A stretch of 33,514 bases of DNA from Candidatus Harrysmithiimonas galli. Its GTDB lineage: Bacteria; Bacillota; Bacilli; CAJFEE01. The translations under genes were made by a program, and so were the position numbers. Shown piece by piece: positions 1-8,713 of this stretch; position 1 is the stretch's first letter; each line of letters starts with the position of its first letter. The notes under the pieces are model-generated. The model did no database searches and was not told where the DNA came from. It saw only the letters and a list, made by a program, of their open reading frames with translations. Where the stretch lies: NCBI GenBank assembly GCA_904373265.1, contig CAJFEE010000008.1, forward strand, positions 65,132 through 98,645, read 5' to 3'.

Positions 1-291
1 GACAAGTTGCATGATTGCCAATGCCGTGAAAGATTTGCTCATAGATCCTATGATAAAGGGCATATCAATACTCTCGCAATTGCCATAGGCTTTGGCAAAT
101 AACACATCGTCCTTATTAACTACAATCACCGCCATCCCTGGAATATGATACGCCTTGACATCTGCTTCGAGCTGTTCGCTAATTGTATCAAAATCCGGCA
201 CATCATATGCAAAAGCCGCACACGGCACTATAACAAGCATAAATAAAAACATAACAATCCATATAGCGGCACAACTCATAGTATGTTTCAA
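1..291 (-). CDS. Serine beta-lactamase-family hydrolase, N-terminal part (runs off the left edge)
   Basis: The first 97 codons of a secreted protein are present; the rest lies beyond the window. I start at TTG because GGAGGAG sits five bases upstream. An ATG four codons later is the alternative. Residues 10-28 form a hydrophobic signal peptide ending around AFA. Residues 35-70 resemble the opening of class C beta-lactamase/penicillin-binding hydrolases (HIPGMAVIVV, then LFAKAYG). Residues 81-90 read IIGSMSKSFT, which contains the S-x-x-K nucleophile motif (Ser83, Lys86). Members of this family hydrolyse beta-lactams, D-amino-acid peptides or esters, and the substrate cannot be told from the N-terminus. 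No neighbour gives a clue: the next gene upstream is about 900 bases away. Confidence 0.8.
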   Translation of the reverse strand, partial: MKHTMSCAAIWIVMFLFMLVIVPCAAFAYDVPDFDTISEQLEADVKAYHIPGMAVIVVNKDDVLFAKAYGNCESIDMPFIIGSMSKSFTALAIMQLV

Positions 292-1197
292 TAAGACTCC
301 TCCATAAATCAAAATTTACTCTTTTCTACCTATGACAAGCAGTGTTTCGTTGCTGCCTTCTAACCCTCTTCTCAATATCCTCTTTAAATTATGATGTGAC
401 TTTGGGGCAGAAAGCTCCTTTCACACCAAATCTGACACAGCCGTAACCTTCCTGTGATGTTTACTGCCATACATATGATGATGGTAGCTTACTGCTGGTT
501 CAAATATATTCATCTGAATTCTCTAAGCTTGTAGAACTCCAGTCAGACATTTATCACAGCAGAGATAGTAGGCAACTATCAGGATTAAAATGAACGGACT
601 TACACCCAACCTCGACCGTTGATTGACTTGGCTGACTTTGCTATCTCTCTAAAAATGGGAAGTGATCTCACTTTGATTTAATGACAATAACATCTTTTAG
701 AGGGTAAGGAAAAGTTTCCTTACCCCATGACATTATTTTTAATAGGTTTTCATTTACGATTTTAGAAAACTGAAATGGACCGTGATCTGTTATTTCTTCC
801 TCTCCCATCATTAGCAGAATAAACATGGCTAATTTTCATATCCATATTCAAAATATTTATTACGAAAAATTCGTAAAATTTATTCCATTTTCATCTATTT
901 CCTTATCTCTAGCACACCACCAGTCTATACGCAATGTCTGCTTTCCTTATTAAAAAATAGATAAATGGGGAGCATAGTAAGTTGCTGTTAAATACTCCTT
1001 ATCACTGTTTATCGTCAACATTTCTCAATTTTCTGTCGTATTTCCCTTCAAAATCAAGCAAAATCCAAGCATTTAAACGCAGATTTTAATACAATACCGA
1101 TTGTCTCAAAACACAGTCATATCGTCAAATAAATAAAATATTTGGCTTTTGAGAAGACCTTTCTAAAAATGAGACATCTCTAAGAAAATTTATTTTT
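292..1197. other. Gap with no intact gene; compositionally odd segment and a hairpin
   Basis: No reading frame with a start, ribosome site and recognisable product is visible. Positions roughly 410-660 are richer in G+C than the flanks (I count 26 of 60 at 421-480 and 27 of 60 at 601-660). On the plus strand, 447-602 is an open stretch ending in a stop, with no start. An 8-bp inverted repeat pairs AGAGATAG (561-568) with CTATCTCT (641-648). A perfect 11-bp hairpin lies at 702-725. This may be the remains of a mobile element or lost gene, but I recognise no family. From 730 to 1197 I see only AT-rich sequence. Confidence 0.5.
702..725. repeat. Perfect hairpin in the gap left of the ABC operon
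   Basis: GGGTAAGGAAA (702-712) is followed after two bases by its exact reverse complement (715-725). Neither side carries a strong T-run directly after the stem, so it is not a textbook terminator. It lies about 470 bases beyond the ABC permease stop and 410 bases upstream of the hydrolase start. It could end leftover transcription of either unit. Confidence 0.5.
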
Positions 1198-2010
1198 TTA
1201 CTTAGATATTTTACGAGATTTCAATAAGAAGAATTCGATACGCTCAACGATAAAGTACATCGCTGCTGCAAAAAATAAAATCAATAAAGTACTCATTAAT
1301 ACTAAAGTAAAATCAAATACCTGAAAACCATAAACAATTAAATACCCCAGACCCTCCTTGGAAACCAGAAACTCACCAACAATCACTCCGACCCACGCTA
1401 AACCAACATTGACCTTTAAAGTGGAAATAATCGTTGGCAACGAGGACGGAAAAATACACTTTTGAAAAATTTGTCGTTTGCTTGCGCCAAATGTACGCAG
1501 CACCTTTGTGTAATTTTCATCTGTTCCAGCAAAACGGTCATAAACTACGAGAATGGTAACAATTAAACAAATAAATACCCCCATGGCAATTGAGGAAGTC
1601 ATATTTGGTCCAAAAATCACAATGACAATGGGGCCCAGTGCAACTTTTGGCATAGCATTTAATACAACCAAATACGGATCCATAATCTGCGCTAAAGTCC
1701 GACTCCACCAAAGCAACATGGCAATCAATGTACCTATAATTGTACTGAATAAAAATGCAACAACCGTTTCCATGACCGTTACATACATATGATTGAAAAT
1801 AATCTCTTGAGCAACATATTGCTTCAGTAAAGTAAAGATCCGACTTGGCGAGGAAAATAAAAGCGGATCGATCCAACCTCTCATGCTTGCCAACTGCCAG
1901 AGAAAAATAAAACCGAAAAAAATCAATACTTGACAGCCTAAAATCAAACCTTTGATTTTCCGCCGTTCTTTTAAAAAAGTTTGGTATTGTAACTTAATTT
2001 TCTGATTCAA
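1198..2010 (-). CDS. ABC transporter permease (nitrate/sulfonate/THI5-type importer)
   Basis: This is the inner-membrane channel of the three-gene importer. I start at TTG (2008-2010) because GGAAGGAG lies about ten bases upstream, inside the last codons of the ATPase gene, with which it overlaps by 17 bases. A longer frame upstream is only a shadow of the ATPase gene. The product is 270 residues, the usual size for SsuC/TauC-like permeases. It has a hydrophobic N-terminal helix (about residues 20-40), then several membrane segments typical of the BPD_transp_1 domain. The cytoplasmic coupling loop (EAA-like, around residues 170-190, LRTFGASKRQIFQKCIFP) contacts the ATPase. The substrate is not readable from this subunit. 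Confidence 0.85.
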   Translation of the reverse strand: MNQKIKLQYQTFLKERRKIKGLILGCQVLIFFGFIFLWQLASMRGWIDPLLFSSPSRIFTLLKQYVAQEIIFNHMYVTVMETVVAFLFSTIIGTLIAMLLWWSRTLAQIMDPYLVVLNAMPKVALGPIVIVIFGPNMTSSIAMGVFICLIVTILVVYDRFAGTDENYTKVLRTFGASKRQIFQKCIFPSSLPTIISTLKVNVGLAWVGVIVGEFLVSKEGLGYLIVYGFQVFDFTLVLMSTLLILFFAAAMYFIVERIEFFLLKSRKISK

Positions 2011-2776
2011 GCTGTTCCATCTCCTTCCAAATTTGACGGAAATGCTTCTGAAAGCTCGGAAGTCCTCTTGCTTCCAACGGATCAGCCTTGCGAATTTCCT
2101 CTGGGATTTCAAATACCTGCACAATTTCTCCCGGATTGCGTTTAAACAATAACACCCGATCACTGGTTGCAACAGCCTCTTCGATATCATGTGTAACTAA
2201 AATAGCAGATTTTCCCATTTGATTTAAAATTGAGAAAACCATTTTTTCTAATTTAATCTTTGTTTGATAGTCTAAAGCAGAAAACGGCTCATCTAAAAGT
2301 AACAACTTTGGTTGTGTTGCCATTGTTTGAACCAATGCAATTCTTTGGCGCATGCCACCAGATAATTCACTAGGCATTTGTTCCTTTGTATCTGACAGGC
2401 CAACCGACTCTAGCAATTGTTCAACATATACACGGTTTTCTTGAGTAAAAGACTTTCGAATCTTCAGCCCAAGTATCACGTTTTCTTTAACCGTCAACCA
2501 CGGATATAAATAATCTTGCTGCAACATATATCCAATTTGTCCATCTGGAGCAGTTACAGGTACACCATCAAAGTAAACTGTTCCTTGTGTGGGCTTTAAC
2601 ATTCCACATATCACAGAAAGCAATGTCGATTTTCCGCATCCACTCGGTCCGAGAAAAGCTACTCGCTCTCCTTCCTTCAGTTGGAAATAAATATCTGTTA
2701 AAACAATGCGACAATTTTCTTTGGTAAAAAATGCATGCGAAACATTTTCAACAGTTAAAATGCTCACTTTTTTCAC
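1994..2776 (-). CDS. ABC transporter ATP-binding protein (nitrate/sulfonate/THI5-type importer)
   Basis: This is the ATPase that powers the importer. The Walker A motif GPSGCGKST is at residues 43-51, the Q-loop is near residues 86-87, the signature LSGGMRQR is at 138-145, Walker B LLLLDEP is at 158-164, and the switch histidine is in LVTHDIEEA. At 260 residues it has normal length for the SsuB/TauB group. The frame opens with GTG directly after the TAA of the binding-protein gene. A second GTG three codons in (2767) is an equally possible start, because no strong ribosome site decides between them. The abutting arrangement implies translational coupling within one operon. Confidence 0.9.
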   Translation of the reverse strand: MKKVSILTVENVSHAFFTKENCRIVLTDIYFQLKEGERVAFLGPSGCGKSTLLSVICGMLKPTQGTVYFDGVPVTAPDGQIGYMLQQDYLYPWLTVKENVILGLKIRKSFTQENRVYVEQLLESVGLSDTKEQMPSELSGGMRQRIALVQTMATQPKLLLLDEPFSALDYQTKIKLEKMVFSILNQMGKSAILVTHDIEEAVATSDRVLLFKRNPGEIVQVFEIPEEIRKADPLEARGLPSFQKHFRQIWKEMEQLESEN

Positions 2777-3766
2777 TTACTTCATGCTCGTCTTTGCAAT
2801 TTCGGTATTCACGAGAACTTGATATGGTACGTCCGCTTGGATAACACCTGATTGCTTCATAATTTCAAGTAAATTTTGCCATTCCGTTTCATCAATGATT
2901 GGATTTTTTGCATAAGTATCCTGTATCTGATAACGTTTGATTACTTTCGTAATGGTTGCCAAATCCGTTTCTTTAAAATATGGGTAGACAGCTTTTGCAA
3001 TGGTTGCTGCATCCTTTTGAGCAACAAATTGTTCTGCCTTGTAAATTGCTTTGGTAAAACGAGAAACAAGCTCAGAATTTTGATTCACATAACTTGTTTT
3101 GGCCATAAATACCGTGTATGGAATCAACCCTGATGCCTCGCCAAAAGAAGCTACAATTTGTCCCCTTCCTTCTTCTTCAAAAATCGTTGCAGTTGGTTCA
3201 AACAATTGAACGTAATCTCCAGTTCCGGAAATAAACGCAGACGGAATATTGCCAAAATCAATGTTCTGAATGAGTGTTAAATCTCTTTGTGGATCAATCT
3301 GATGTTTCCGTAAAACAAACTCCCCAACCATTTGTGGCATCCCACCTTGACGTTGTCCCAAAAAAACAGAATCTTTTAGTTGTGAAAACGAAAATTCAGA
3401 TTGTGGATTTCTTGCAACGAGAAACGTACCGTCCTTTTGGGTCAACTGTGCAAAGCTGACAACTGGATCTTTGGCATTTTGCCCATATACATAAATGGAA
3501 GTTTCGGGACCAACCAGTGCAATATCAACCGCATCAGAAAGAAGTGCAGTCATAGTTTTATCTCCGCCTGGCACAGTTTGATACGATACATTCAGCCCTT
3601 CTTCGGTAAAAAACCCTTCTGACAGCGCAACATAAAATGGTGCATAAAACAGAGAATGAGTAACTTCCGCAACATGTATTTTCTCTTGCTGACTATTCTC
3701 CTGATCACATGCACTAAGCATAATGAACAAAAAAATAGAGACTAGACCGACGATATATTTTTTCAT
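2777..3766 (-). CDS. ABC transporter substrate-binding lipoprotein, NMT1/THI5-like
   Basis: This is an extracytoplasmic solute receptor tethered to the membrane. Residues 1-20 are a lipoprotein signal ending in the lipobox LSAC (Cys20). The segment AEVTHSLFYAPFYVALSEGFFTEEGL (about residues 32-57) is the characteristic opening of NMT1/THI5/SsuA-like receptors. The later stretch on mutable targets DAVDIALVGPET fits the same fold. It is 329 residues and first in the operon, behind a promoter with paired direct repeats. The family carries pyrimidine thiamine precursors, sulfonates, taurine or nitrate. The nearby nucleobase permease makes a pyrimidine-like ligand tempting, but nothing in the sequence proves it. 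I see no TPP riboswitch in the leader. Confidence 0.85.
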   Translation of the reverse strand: MKKYIVGLVSIFLFIMLSACDQENSQQEKIHVAEVTHSLFYAPFYVALSEGFFTEEGLNVSYQTVPGGDKTMTALLSDAVDIALVGPETSIYVYGQNAKDPVVSFAQLTQKDGTFLVARNPQSEFSFSQLKDSVFLGQRQGGMPQMVGEFVLRKHQIDPQRDLTLIQNIDFGNIPSAFISGTGDYVQLFEPTATIFEEEGRGQIVASFGEASGLIPYTVFMAKTSYVNQNSELVSRFTKAIYKAEQFVAQKDAATIAKAVYPYFKETDLATITKVIKRYQIQDTYAKNPIIDETEWQNLLEIMKQSGVIQADVPYQVLVNTEIAKTSMK

Positions 3767-3840
3767 TGGTTTGCTCCTTTCATCGTTTTTATTAACGTAT
3801 GAAAAAAGAGTGATTCGGTGCTTAGCCCATATATTTATTT

Positions 3841-3883
3841 ATTATAATTTCTACCAATTATGAACGAAAAACGACCAATTATG
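3841..3883 (-). promoter_or_regulatory. Promoter of the ABC importer operon with two direct repeats
   Basis: Read on the minus strand, a perfect -10 TATAAT lies at 3841-3846. Two exact copies of the 10-mer CATAATTGGT lie upstream at 3853-3862 and 3874-3883. Their starts are 21 bases apart, two turns of the helix. The nearer copy falls in the spacer between -10 and -35, and no good -35 hexamer is present. This layout suits binding of a dimeric regulator, but whether it activates or represses is not readable. Confidence 0.55.
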
Positions 3884-4651
3884 CACAAAATATTTACTTC
3901 TCAATCAAAATTCGTTATTTTTATTTAATTTTTAATATATTTTTTAAAATTATTTTTTTTATAAGGAATCGTGGTGACTATAAATATTTTTCATAAAATT
4001 TTAGAAATATTATATAAAATTTAGAGAAAACAGTTTTTTATTTTGCTTCTTACTTAAAAAGGGTGTGCACACAAGCGAAAACTATCACATCCGACACATC
4101 AGGGACAATGATAACGGTTCTATAGGAACGTGCAACCATCTTATTAAAAACCAATGCCTTGTCTTTTACTCCTCGAAATTTCTTTTTCGAAAAAATGGCA
4201 TGATTGCTATTCATCCACTTGCCAGAACCGACCCGATAATCGACAAAATCGTATACCATCCTAGAAAAGTAAACAATGAAGCAAAAATTCAACTTCGCAA
4301 GACCAAATACGGTAGCCCAATCTCATTTTTTAATCATCAAAATATCAAAAAATATAAAATAATTATTTTTGGATATCCACATTTTGAAAGGAAAACTTGA
4401 TTTTTCTGCATATATGTTTTGTGAAAAAATTTTGGAGTTATATACACAGCAAATCAAACAGCTTAAATCAGAAACTTTAGATAAACTAAAAGTAAAAGCA
4501 AAAAAAAGCAAAGGACAAACCAAACATACAAAACGAACGATTTTGGGTATATGCCGATCCATTTCCACATGCAATGTATCCGTATTAACAATCAATGTCA
4601 AATATATCGGTTATAGATAAAACCAAGCCTCTTTTCTTGTTATAAAAGAGC
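3884..4651. other. Long gap with decayed, partly membrane-protein-like reading frames
   Basis: Positions 3884-4050 are extremely AT-rich and show nothing. On the minus strand, 4050-4330 gives broken frames. One frame reads through a hydrophobic stretch (LFTFLGWYTILSIIGSVLAS) interrupted by TGA codons, and then continues in a different frame (ALVFNKMVARSYRTVIIVP) to a stop at 4050. This could be a frameshifted remnant of a small membrane protein, but I recognise no family. A plus-strand frame at 4369-4620 opens with TTG, has no ribosome site and looks accidental. Confidence 0.35.
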
Positions 4652-4703
4652 AAATCCGGCTACTGCACCATGTAAAACCAAGGTAGAAGCACCGGATTTT
4701 TTT
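4652..4703. terminator. Probable bidirectional terminator after deoD
   Basis: AAATCCGG (4652-4659) pairs with CCGGATTT (4692-4699), with a second short pairing CTAC/GTAG inside. On the plus strand the stem runs straight into four more T. On the minus strand it begins a few bases after the deoD stop and is followed by a weaker T-rich tail. It most likely ends the permease-deoD transcript. The better tail is in the plus direction, where no convincing gene lies. Confidence 0.5.
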
Positions 4704-4707
4704 ACAT

Positions 4708-5412
4708 TCATAATAACGTTTCTAAAGCAATTGTAATCATATCATGGAAGGTGGTTTGCCGCTCATCAGAAGTGGTTTCTTCTCCAGTTAATAAATGATC
4801 ACTAACCGTCATAATACTGAGCGTGTTTACTCCATATTTAGCACCCAATGTATACAAACCGCTTGTTTCCATATCCACACCGAGTACGCCATAATCTGCT
4901 AGCTTTTCAATATGACTTTCATCTTCTTCATAAAACAAATCACCTGTATAAACTGCACCGACATGAACCGGCACCGTTTCATATTTTTTAGAAATTTGAT
5001 ACGCTTTTTCAAGCAAGGAAAAAGAAGCATGCGGTGCATACGTCATAAACGGGAAAACTCTTGTATTGGCATTTGAATCATGTGAAGCTGCCATCGCCAA
5101 TACAATATCTCGAATTTTCACCTCACGTTTCATTCCACCTAAAGTTCCAATGCGAATCAAATTTTTACATTCATAAGCTTGAATAAGCTCAGTCACATAA
5201 ATGGAAATTGACGGGATACCCATACCGGTGCCTTGTACAGAAATTTTTTCTCCTTTATACACACCTGTATACCCATACATCCCTCGTACTTCGTTATACT
5301 GAACTACATCGGTTAAAAAATTTTTTGCAATATATTTTGCACGTAACGGATCACCTGGCAACAATATATTTTCTGCAATCTCATCTTTTTGGGCTCCAAT
5401 ATGAATACTCAT
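4708..5412 (-). CDS. deoD: Purine-nucleoside phosphorylase, DeoD type
   Basis: DeoD splits purine (deoxy)ribonucleosides with phosphate into free base and (deoxy)ribose-1-phosphate, in the cytoplasm as a hexamer. At 234 residues it is full length for the high-molecular-mass class. Diagnostic segments are [14 protein letters not shown] (about residues 17-30; phosphate-binding Arg24), GTGMGIPS (about 61-68), the ribose-binding VDMETSGLY (about 178-186) and the catalytic-Asp region [11 protein letters not shown] (about 201-211). Its ATG overlaps the stop of the upstream NCS1 permease (ATGA), so the two are translationally coupled. The pairing suggests salvage of purines or nucleobases. AGGGAAG in the end of the permease gene serves as ribosome site. 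Confidence 0.95.
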   Translation of the reverse strand: MSIHIGAQKDEIAENILLPGDPLRAKYIAKNFLTDVVQYNEVRGMYGYTGVYKGEKISVQGTGMGIPSISIYVTELIQAYECKNLIRIGTLGGMKREVKIRDIVLAMAASHDSNANTRVFPFMTYAPHASFSLLEKAYQISKKYETVPVHVGAVYTGDLFYEEDESHIEKLADYGVLGVDMETSGLYTLGAKYGVNTLSIMTVSDHLLTGEETTSDERQTTFHDMITIALETLL

Positions 5413-6794
5413 TTTACTTCCCTCACATTTTCATTATTTTTCACCTGTTTTTTCGCATAAACAAAATACAATATAAAACCAACTGCAAACGCCAACAGAA
5501 CACCTAAACTGTTATCCTGGAAAATTCCTTTGGCAAATGGTCCATTAAACCATGGTGTATTGGTAAAAAGAAAACCAATCAACACACTAAGTGACCAAAT
5601 CCCGATTGTAATCCAATTGACTGGATTGTATGTCTGATCACCAGAAATATCATCCGGAAAATAGCCTTGTTTTTTCCGCAATACCATATAGTCTGCCATA
5701 AATATTGAAGCCCATGCAGCCAAACAAATCCCAACATAGCCAAGAAACATATAAAATGCACCCAGAAAATCACCGTTAATGAAAATTACGTACACTGGCA
5801 AAATAATCATAATTAGACCATGTATCACAACAGAAATACGGTCAGAAACTTGAATATTCATTGCATCCAAACTTAGACGTGCTGAGCGTAACGAAATTAC
5901 GGCTGGAGGAATAATGCTGCCTAAAGCAGTGAAAAAATACGGAATAACCATCCAAGAGGGCATTTGTCGAGCCAATCCAGCAATCGGATCATCCGATGCC
6001 ATTGCTTCTGGTGCATTCGAAGTCATTAAAATTCCCAAAACCATCAAAATAAACAACGGTATCGCTGAGCCAAGCGCCGTATACCAAAAAATTTGACGAT
6101 CAGATGTAGTTTTCGGATTTTGATAAACGGAATAATCGCTAGCAACCATTGCCCAACTTAGCGCAGAGCCAGCAATCACAATAGAAATGGCTGGTAAAAC
6201 TCCACCAAGCCAAGAACCGTTTTCCATGGCAAACAAAACGGACCAATCTGTTTTTGGAATCAAAACCGCTAAAATTACAACTGTTAACGCGCCAAATATA
6301 TAAGAAAAAAAGGTCTGTGCTTTTACTAAAATATCCTGCTTGACAACTGCTGCACCCAAAATAAAAACAACCAAAATCACTAAGCTAACCATCGTTGTGA
6401 TATCGGTAATTGTCACACCAAAAGCTCCAATTAACGTATTTAGTGAAAAGGTTCCAGTTGCTACATTGACTGCAAGCCAACCAACCAGACAAATCCAACA
6501 TAAAATTGCTGGAATGATGTTTCCTTTTTTTCCAAATGATGCACGTGATAAAATAAAAGTAACCGCCCCGCCTTTTTTACCTGGTAAACTTAAATAACCA
6601 ATCAATAAAAAAGATGCCGCTCCAAAAAATGCCGCAACCAGTGCTTGTATGAAACTTAATCCAAAACTGACAATCGTTCCACCATAAACCAACCCCATAA
6701 TTCCAATGTTTAAAGAAAACCAACTCCAAAACAGATCCATTGGCTTTCCGATTCTTTCTGATTCACGAATCAATTCAGGATATTTTTCGTTCAT
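5409..6794 (-). CDS. NCS1-family nucleobase permease, CodB-like (cytosine/purine or related)
   Basis: This is a membrane symporter that imports a nucleobase or similar heterocycle. I start at the ATG of [14 protein letters not shown] because AGGAGG lies eight bases upstream; the frame is open for 26 more codons but has no ribosome site. The 461 residues hold about twelve hydrophobic segments. The N-terminus ([23 protein letters not shown]) and the substrate-region [14 protein letters not shown] are typical of the CodB/PucI/HyuP superfamily. Its stop overlaps the deoD start by four bases, which argues for a purine or other nucleoside-salvage substrate. The residue pattern resembles CodB (cytosine), but hydroxymethylpyrimidine or purine specificity is equally compatible. 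Confidence 0.85.
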   Translation of the reverse strand: MNEKYPELIRESERIGKPMDLFWSWFSLNIGIMGLVYGGTIVSFGLSFIQALVAAFFGAASFLLIGYLSLPGKKGGAVTFILSRASFGKKGNIIPAILCWICLVGWLAVNVATGTFSLNTLIGAFGVTITDITTMVSLVILVVFILGAAVVKQDILVKAQTFFSYIFGALTVVILAVLIPKTDWSVLFAMENGSWLGGVLPAISIVIAGSALSWAMVASDYSVYQNPKTTSDRQIFWYTALGSAIPLFILMVLGILMTSNAPEAMASDDPIAGLARQMPSWMVIPYFFTALGSIIPPAVISLRSARLSLDAMNIQVSDRISVVIHGLIMIILPVYVIFINGDFLGAFYMFLGYVGICLAAWASIFMADYMVLRKKQGYFPDDISGDQTYNPVNWITIGIWSLSVLIGFLFTNTPWFNGPFAKGIFQDNSLGVLLAFAVGFILYFVYAKKQVKNNENVREVK

Positions 6795-7461
6795 AATATG
6801 CCTCCTGCTGTTTATTCTTACCCTATTTATGATATAGTTTCCCCGTATCTTACACATTTCATGTTTTATCAAAAAAATTTATTTTACAACTGTCTAAAAA
6901 CATCACTGCATAAAATTCCATAAAAAATAAGAAGAATTTTTTTATATCATTTAAATAAATTTATCATTTTTATTGTTTTATTTAAAATATAATATATATT
7001 TATATATAAATGATTTTTTTACATATATTTTTTAAAGGAAGCGGAAATCTTTAAGCAATAAGTATTTGGAAAGATGTGGCTAGAATAAAAAAAGATGAAT
7101 AAACTTTTACCAATCTCCCAAATTAGGCAGACAAAAGAGAAAAACTTATCCATTCGTATTTATTTTGCTGTTGATCATAGAAATATTATTTATAATCGTT
7201 ATAGTAAAATCTTGGAATCCAATTCAATCAAGATTTTTTACAAATTATGTCATTTCCCATTGTAAATATGGTCTTAAAAACCTAGACAGATTTGTCTATT
7301 AAAACCAAAATACATTACGACCTTAGCTTAGTATAATAAAAACATAAGAAAAATTATTGCTCATAAAGTTTCCCAGACATTCATAGTTCCATAATCTCTT
7401 TACAACATCAAATCCCTTTTATTCTGTACTATATTCCCGAGATGATTTAACAAAAAAACTA
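6795..7461. other. AT-rich gap between the permease leader and the recA terminator
   Basis: The first hundred or so bases are the permease leader. I looked for a purine or preQ1 riboswitch and saw none, and no strong promoter stands out. Around 6985-7015 is a nearly pure A/T palindromic stretch. On the plus strand AAAATCTTG (7206-7214) pairs with CAAGATTTT (7229-7237) and is followed by two more T. This is a terminator-like hairpin with no gene in front of it. A 57-codon plus-strand frame beside it has no ribosome site. Confidence 0.4.
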
Positions 7462-7505
7462 TAAAAAGCCAGTACAAATGAAAAATTGTTTCATTTGTAC
7501 TGGCT
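7462..7505 (-). terminator. Intrinsic terminator of recA
   Basis: A perfect 17-bp stem (7467-7483 with 7489-7505) has a five-base loop. Read on the minus strand the stem runs into a T-rich tail (complement of 7463-7467). It begins about 30 bases after the recA stop, the expected place for a strong single-gene terminator. Confidence 0.92.
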
Positions 7506-7533
7506 TAACTTTTATCAAAACCACTTAATATGC

Positions 7534-8583
7534 TTATTCTGAATCTCCACCCAATAAATCAAATACATCGTCTATTTTTTCAACAGGAGTAGGCTCTCCG
7601 TCCAGCTTATAATAATCCCGAATACTTTTCTCAATTTGTTTTGCAACATCTGGATTTTCTTTTAAAAATACTTTGGAATTTTCTCGACCTTGTCCCAGTT
7701 TTTCATTGTTATAGGAATACCAAGCACCACTTTTTTGAACAATATCCAACGCAGAACCGATATCCAATAATTCACCTTCCTTTGAAATTCCTTCGCCATA
7801 CATAATATCTACCTCTGCTACTTTAAATGGAGGTGCAACTTTATTTTTTACGACTTTAACTTTTGTACGATTTCCAACCAGATCATTTCCCAGTTTCAAT
7901 TGCTCACTGCGGCGAACCTCCAGACGAACGGTTGAATAAAATTTCAACGCGCGACCACCAGGTGTCACTTCTGGATTTCCAAACATTACACCGACTTTTT
8001 CCCGCACTTGATTGATAAAAATTGAAATGGTATTGGATTTATTAATTGCACCAGAAAGTTTTCTCAATGCCTGTGACATCAAACGTGCTTGTAGCCCGAC
8101 ATGTGTATCTCCCATTTCTCCATCAATTTCCGCTTTCGGTACAAGTGCCGCAACAGAGTCAATAACAATGATATCAATCGCACCAGAACGAACCAAAGCC
8201 TCGGCAATTTCTAATGCTTGTTCACCGGTATCAGGTTGTGATAAAAGCAATTCATCAATATTAACACCCAACTTCTCCGCATAAGAGGGATCCAGTGCAT
8301 GTTCTGCATCAATAAAAGCAGCCGTACCACCTTGCTTTTGAACTTCTGCAATGGCATGGAGCGCAACTGTTGTTTTACCAGAACTTTCTGGTCCGTAAAT
8401 TTCAATAATTCTACCACGTGGATATCCACCTACTCCTAGGGCTATATCTATAGATAAAGAGCCAGTTGAGATTGTAGAAACTCTTCGATCCGTCTGCTCA
8501 CCCAATTTCATAATGGAGCCTTTCCCGAACTGTTTTTCTATTTGTTTCAATGCATTTGCTAATGCTTCCTTACGATCGGACAT
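7534..8583 (-). CDS. recA: Recombinase RecA
   Basis: RecA polymerises on single-stranded DNA, drives homologous pairing and strand exchange, and stimulates LexA self-cleavage in the SOS response. The 349-residue product is colinear with bacterial RecA. It has the Walker A motif GPESSGKT (64-71), the [14 protein letters not shown] segment, Walker [13 protein letters not shown], the DNA-binding loop L1 region ([19 protein letters not shown]), loop L2 ([23 protein letters not shown]), and an acidic C-terminal tail. ATG is preceded by GGGAG about ten bases upstream. A LexA-type box and a good promoter lie in front, and a strong terminator follows, so it is transcribed alone. Confidence 0.99.
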   Translation of the reverse strand: MSDRKEALANALKQIEKQFGKGSIMKLGEQTDRRVSTISTGSLSIDIALGVGGYPRGRIIEIYGPESSGKTTVALHAIAEVQKQGGTAAFIDAEHALDPSYAEKLGVNIDELLLSQPDTGEQALEIAEALVRSGAIDIIVIDSVAALVPKAEIDGEMGDTHVGLQARLMSQALRKLSGAINKSNTISIFINQVREKVGVMFGNPEVTPGGRALKFYSTVRLEVRRSEQLKLGNDLVGNRTKVKVVKNKVAPPFKVAEVDIMYGEGISKEGELLDIGSALDIVQKSGAWYSYNNEKLGQGRENSKVFLKENPDVAKQIEKSIRDYYKLDGEPTPVEKIDDVFDLLGGDSE

Positions 8584-8615
8584 TTTTTATGCTCTCCCTT
8601 CGTTATATTAACTAT

Positions 8616-8666
8616 ACTATACATGTTTTTCAATCAGTTCGCAACAAAAACACGAACATCTATTCG
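8616..8666 (-). promoter_or_regulatory. recA promoter with a LexA (DinR) box
   Basis: On the minus strand there is -35 TTGCGA (8639-8644), 17 bases, and -10 TATAGT (8616-8621). Just upstream of the -35, at 8653-8666, the plus-strand sequence CGAACATCTATTCG matches the Gram-positive SOS palindrome CGAACATATGTTCG at 12 of 14 positions. The match and position indicate SOS repression of recA by LexA. Confidence 0.85.
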
Positions 8667-8713
8667 TTTTTTTTATAAGAAAAAAGAAATGATCTTAATA
8701 AAAATGAAGTAAA

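Noticed and set aside
3767-3840. TPP (THI-box) riboswitch in the ABC operon leader
   Set aside because: The conserved CTGAGA and ACCTGA segments are absent in the 75-base leader.
4050-4330. TGA read as tryptophan in a membrane-protein frame
   Set aside because: Bona fide genes here use TGG for Trp (for example in recA) and TGA as a stop (for example deoD/permease overlap), so the code is standard.
4369-4620. 83-codon plus-strand frame ending about 30 bases before the plus-facing hairpin
   Set aside because: It opens with TTG, has no ribosome site or promoter and reads as lysine/threonine-rich random AT sequence. The hairpin is better explained by deoD.
6795-6872. N-terminal extension of the NCS1 permease to a 487-residue protein
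   Set aside because: No ribosome site precedes it, whereas AGGAGG sits at correct spacing before the later ATG.
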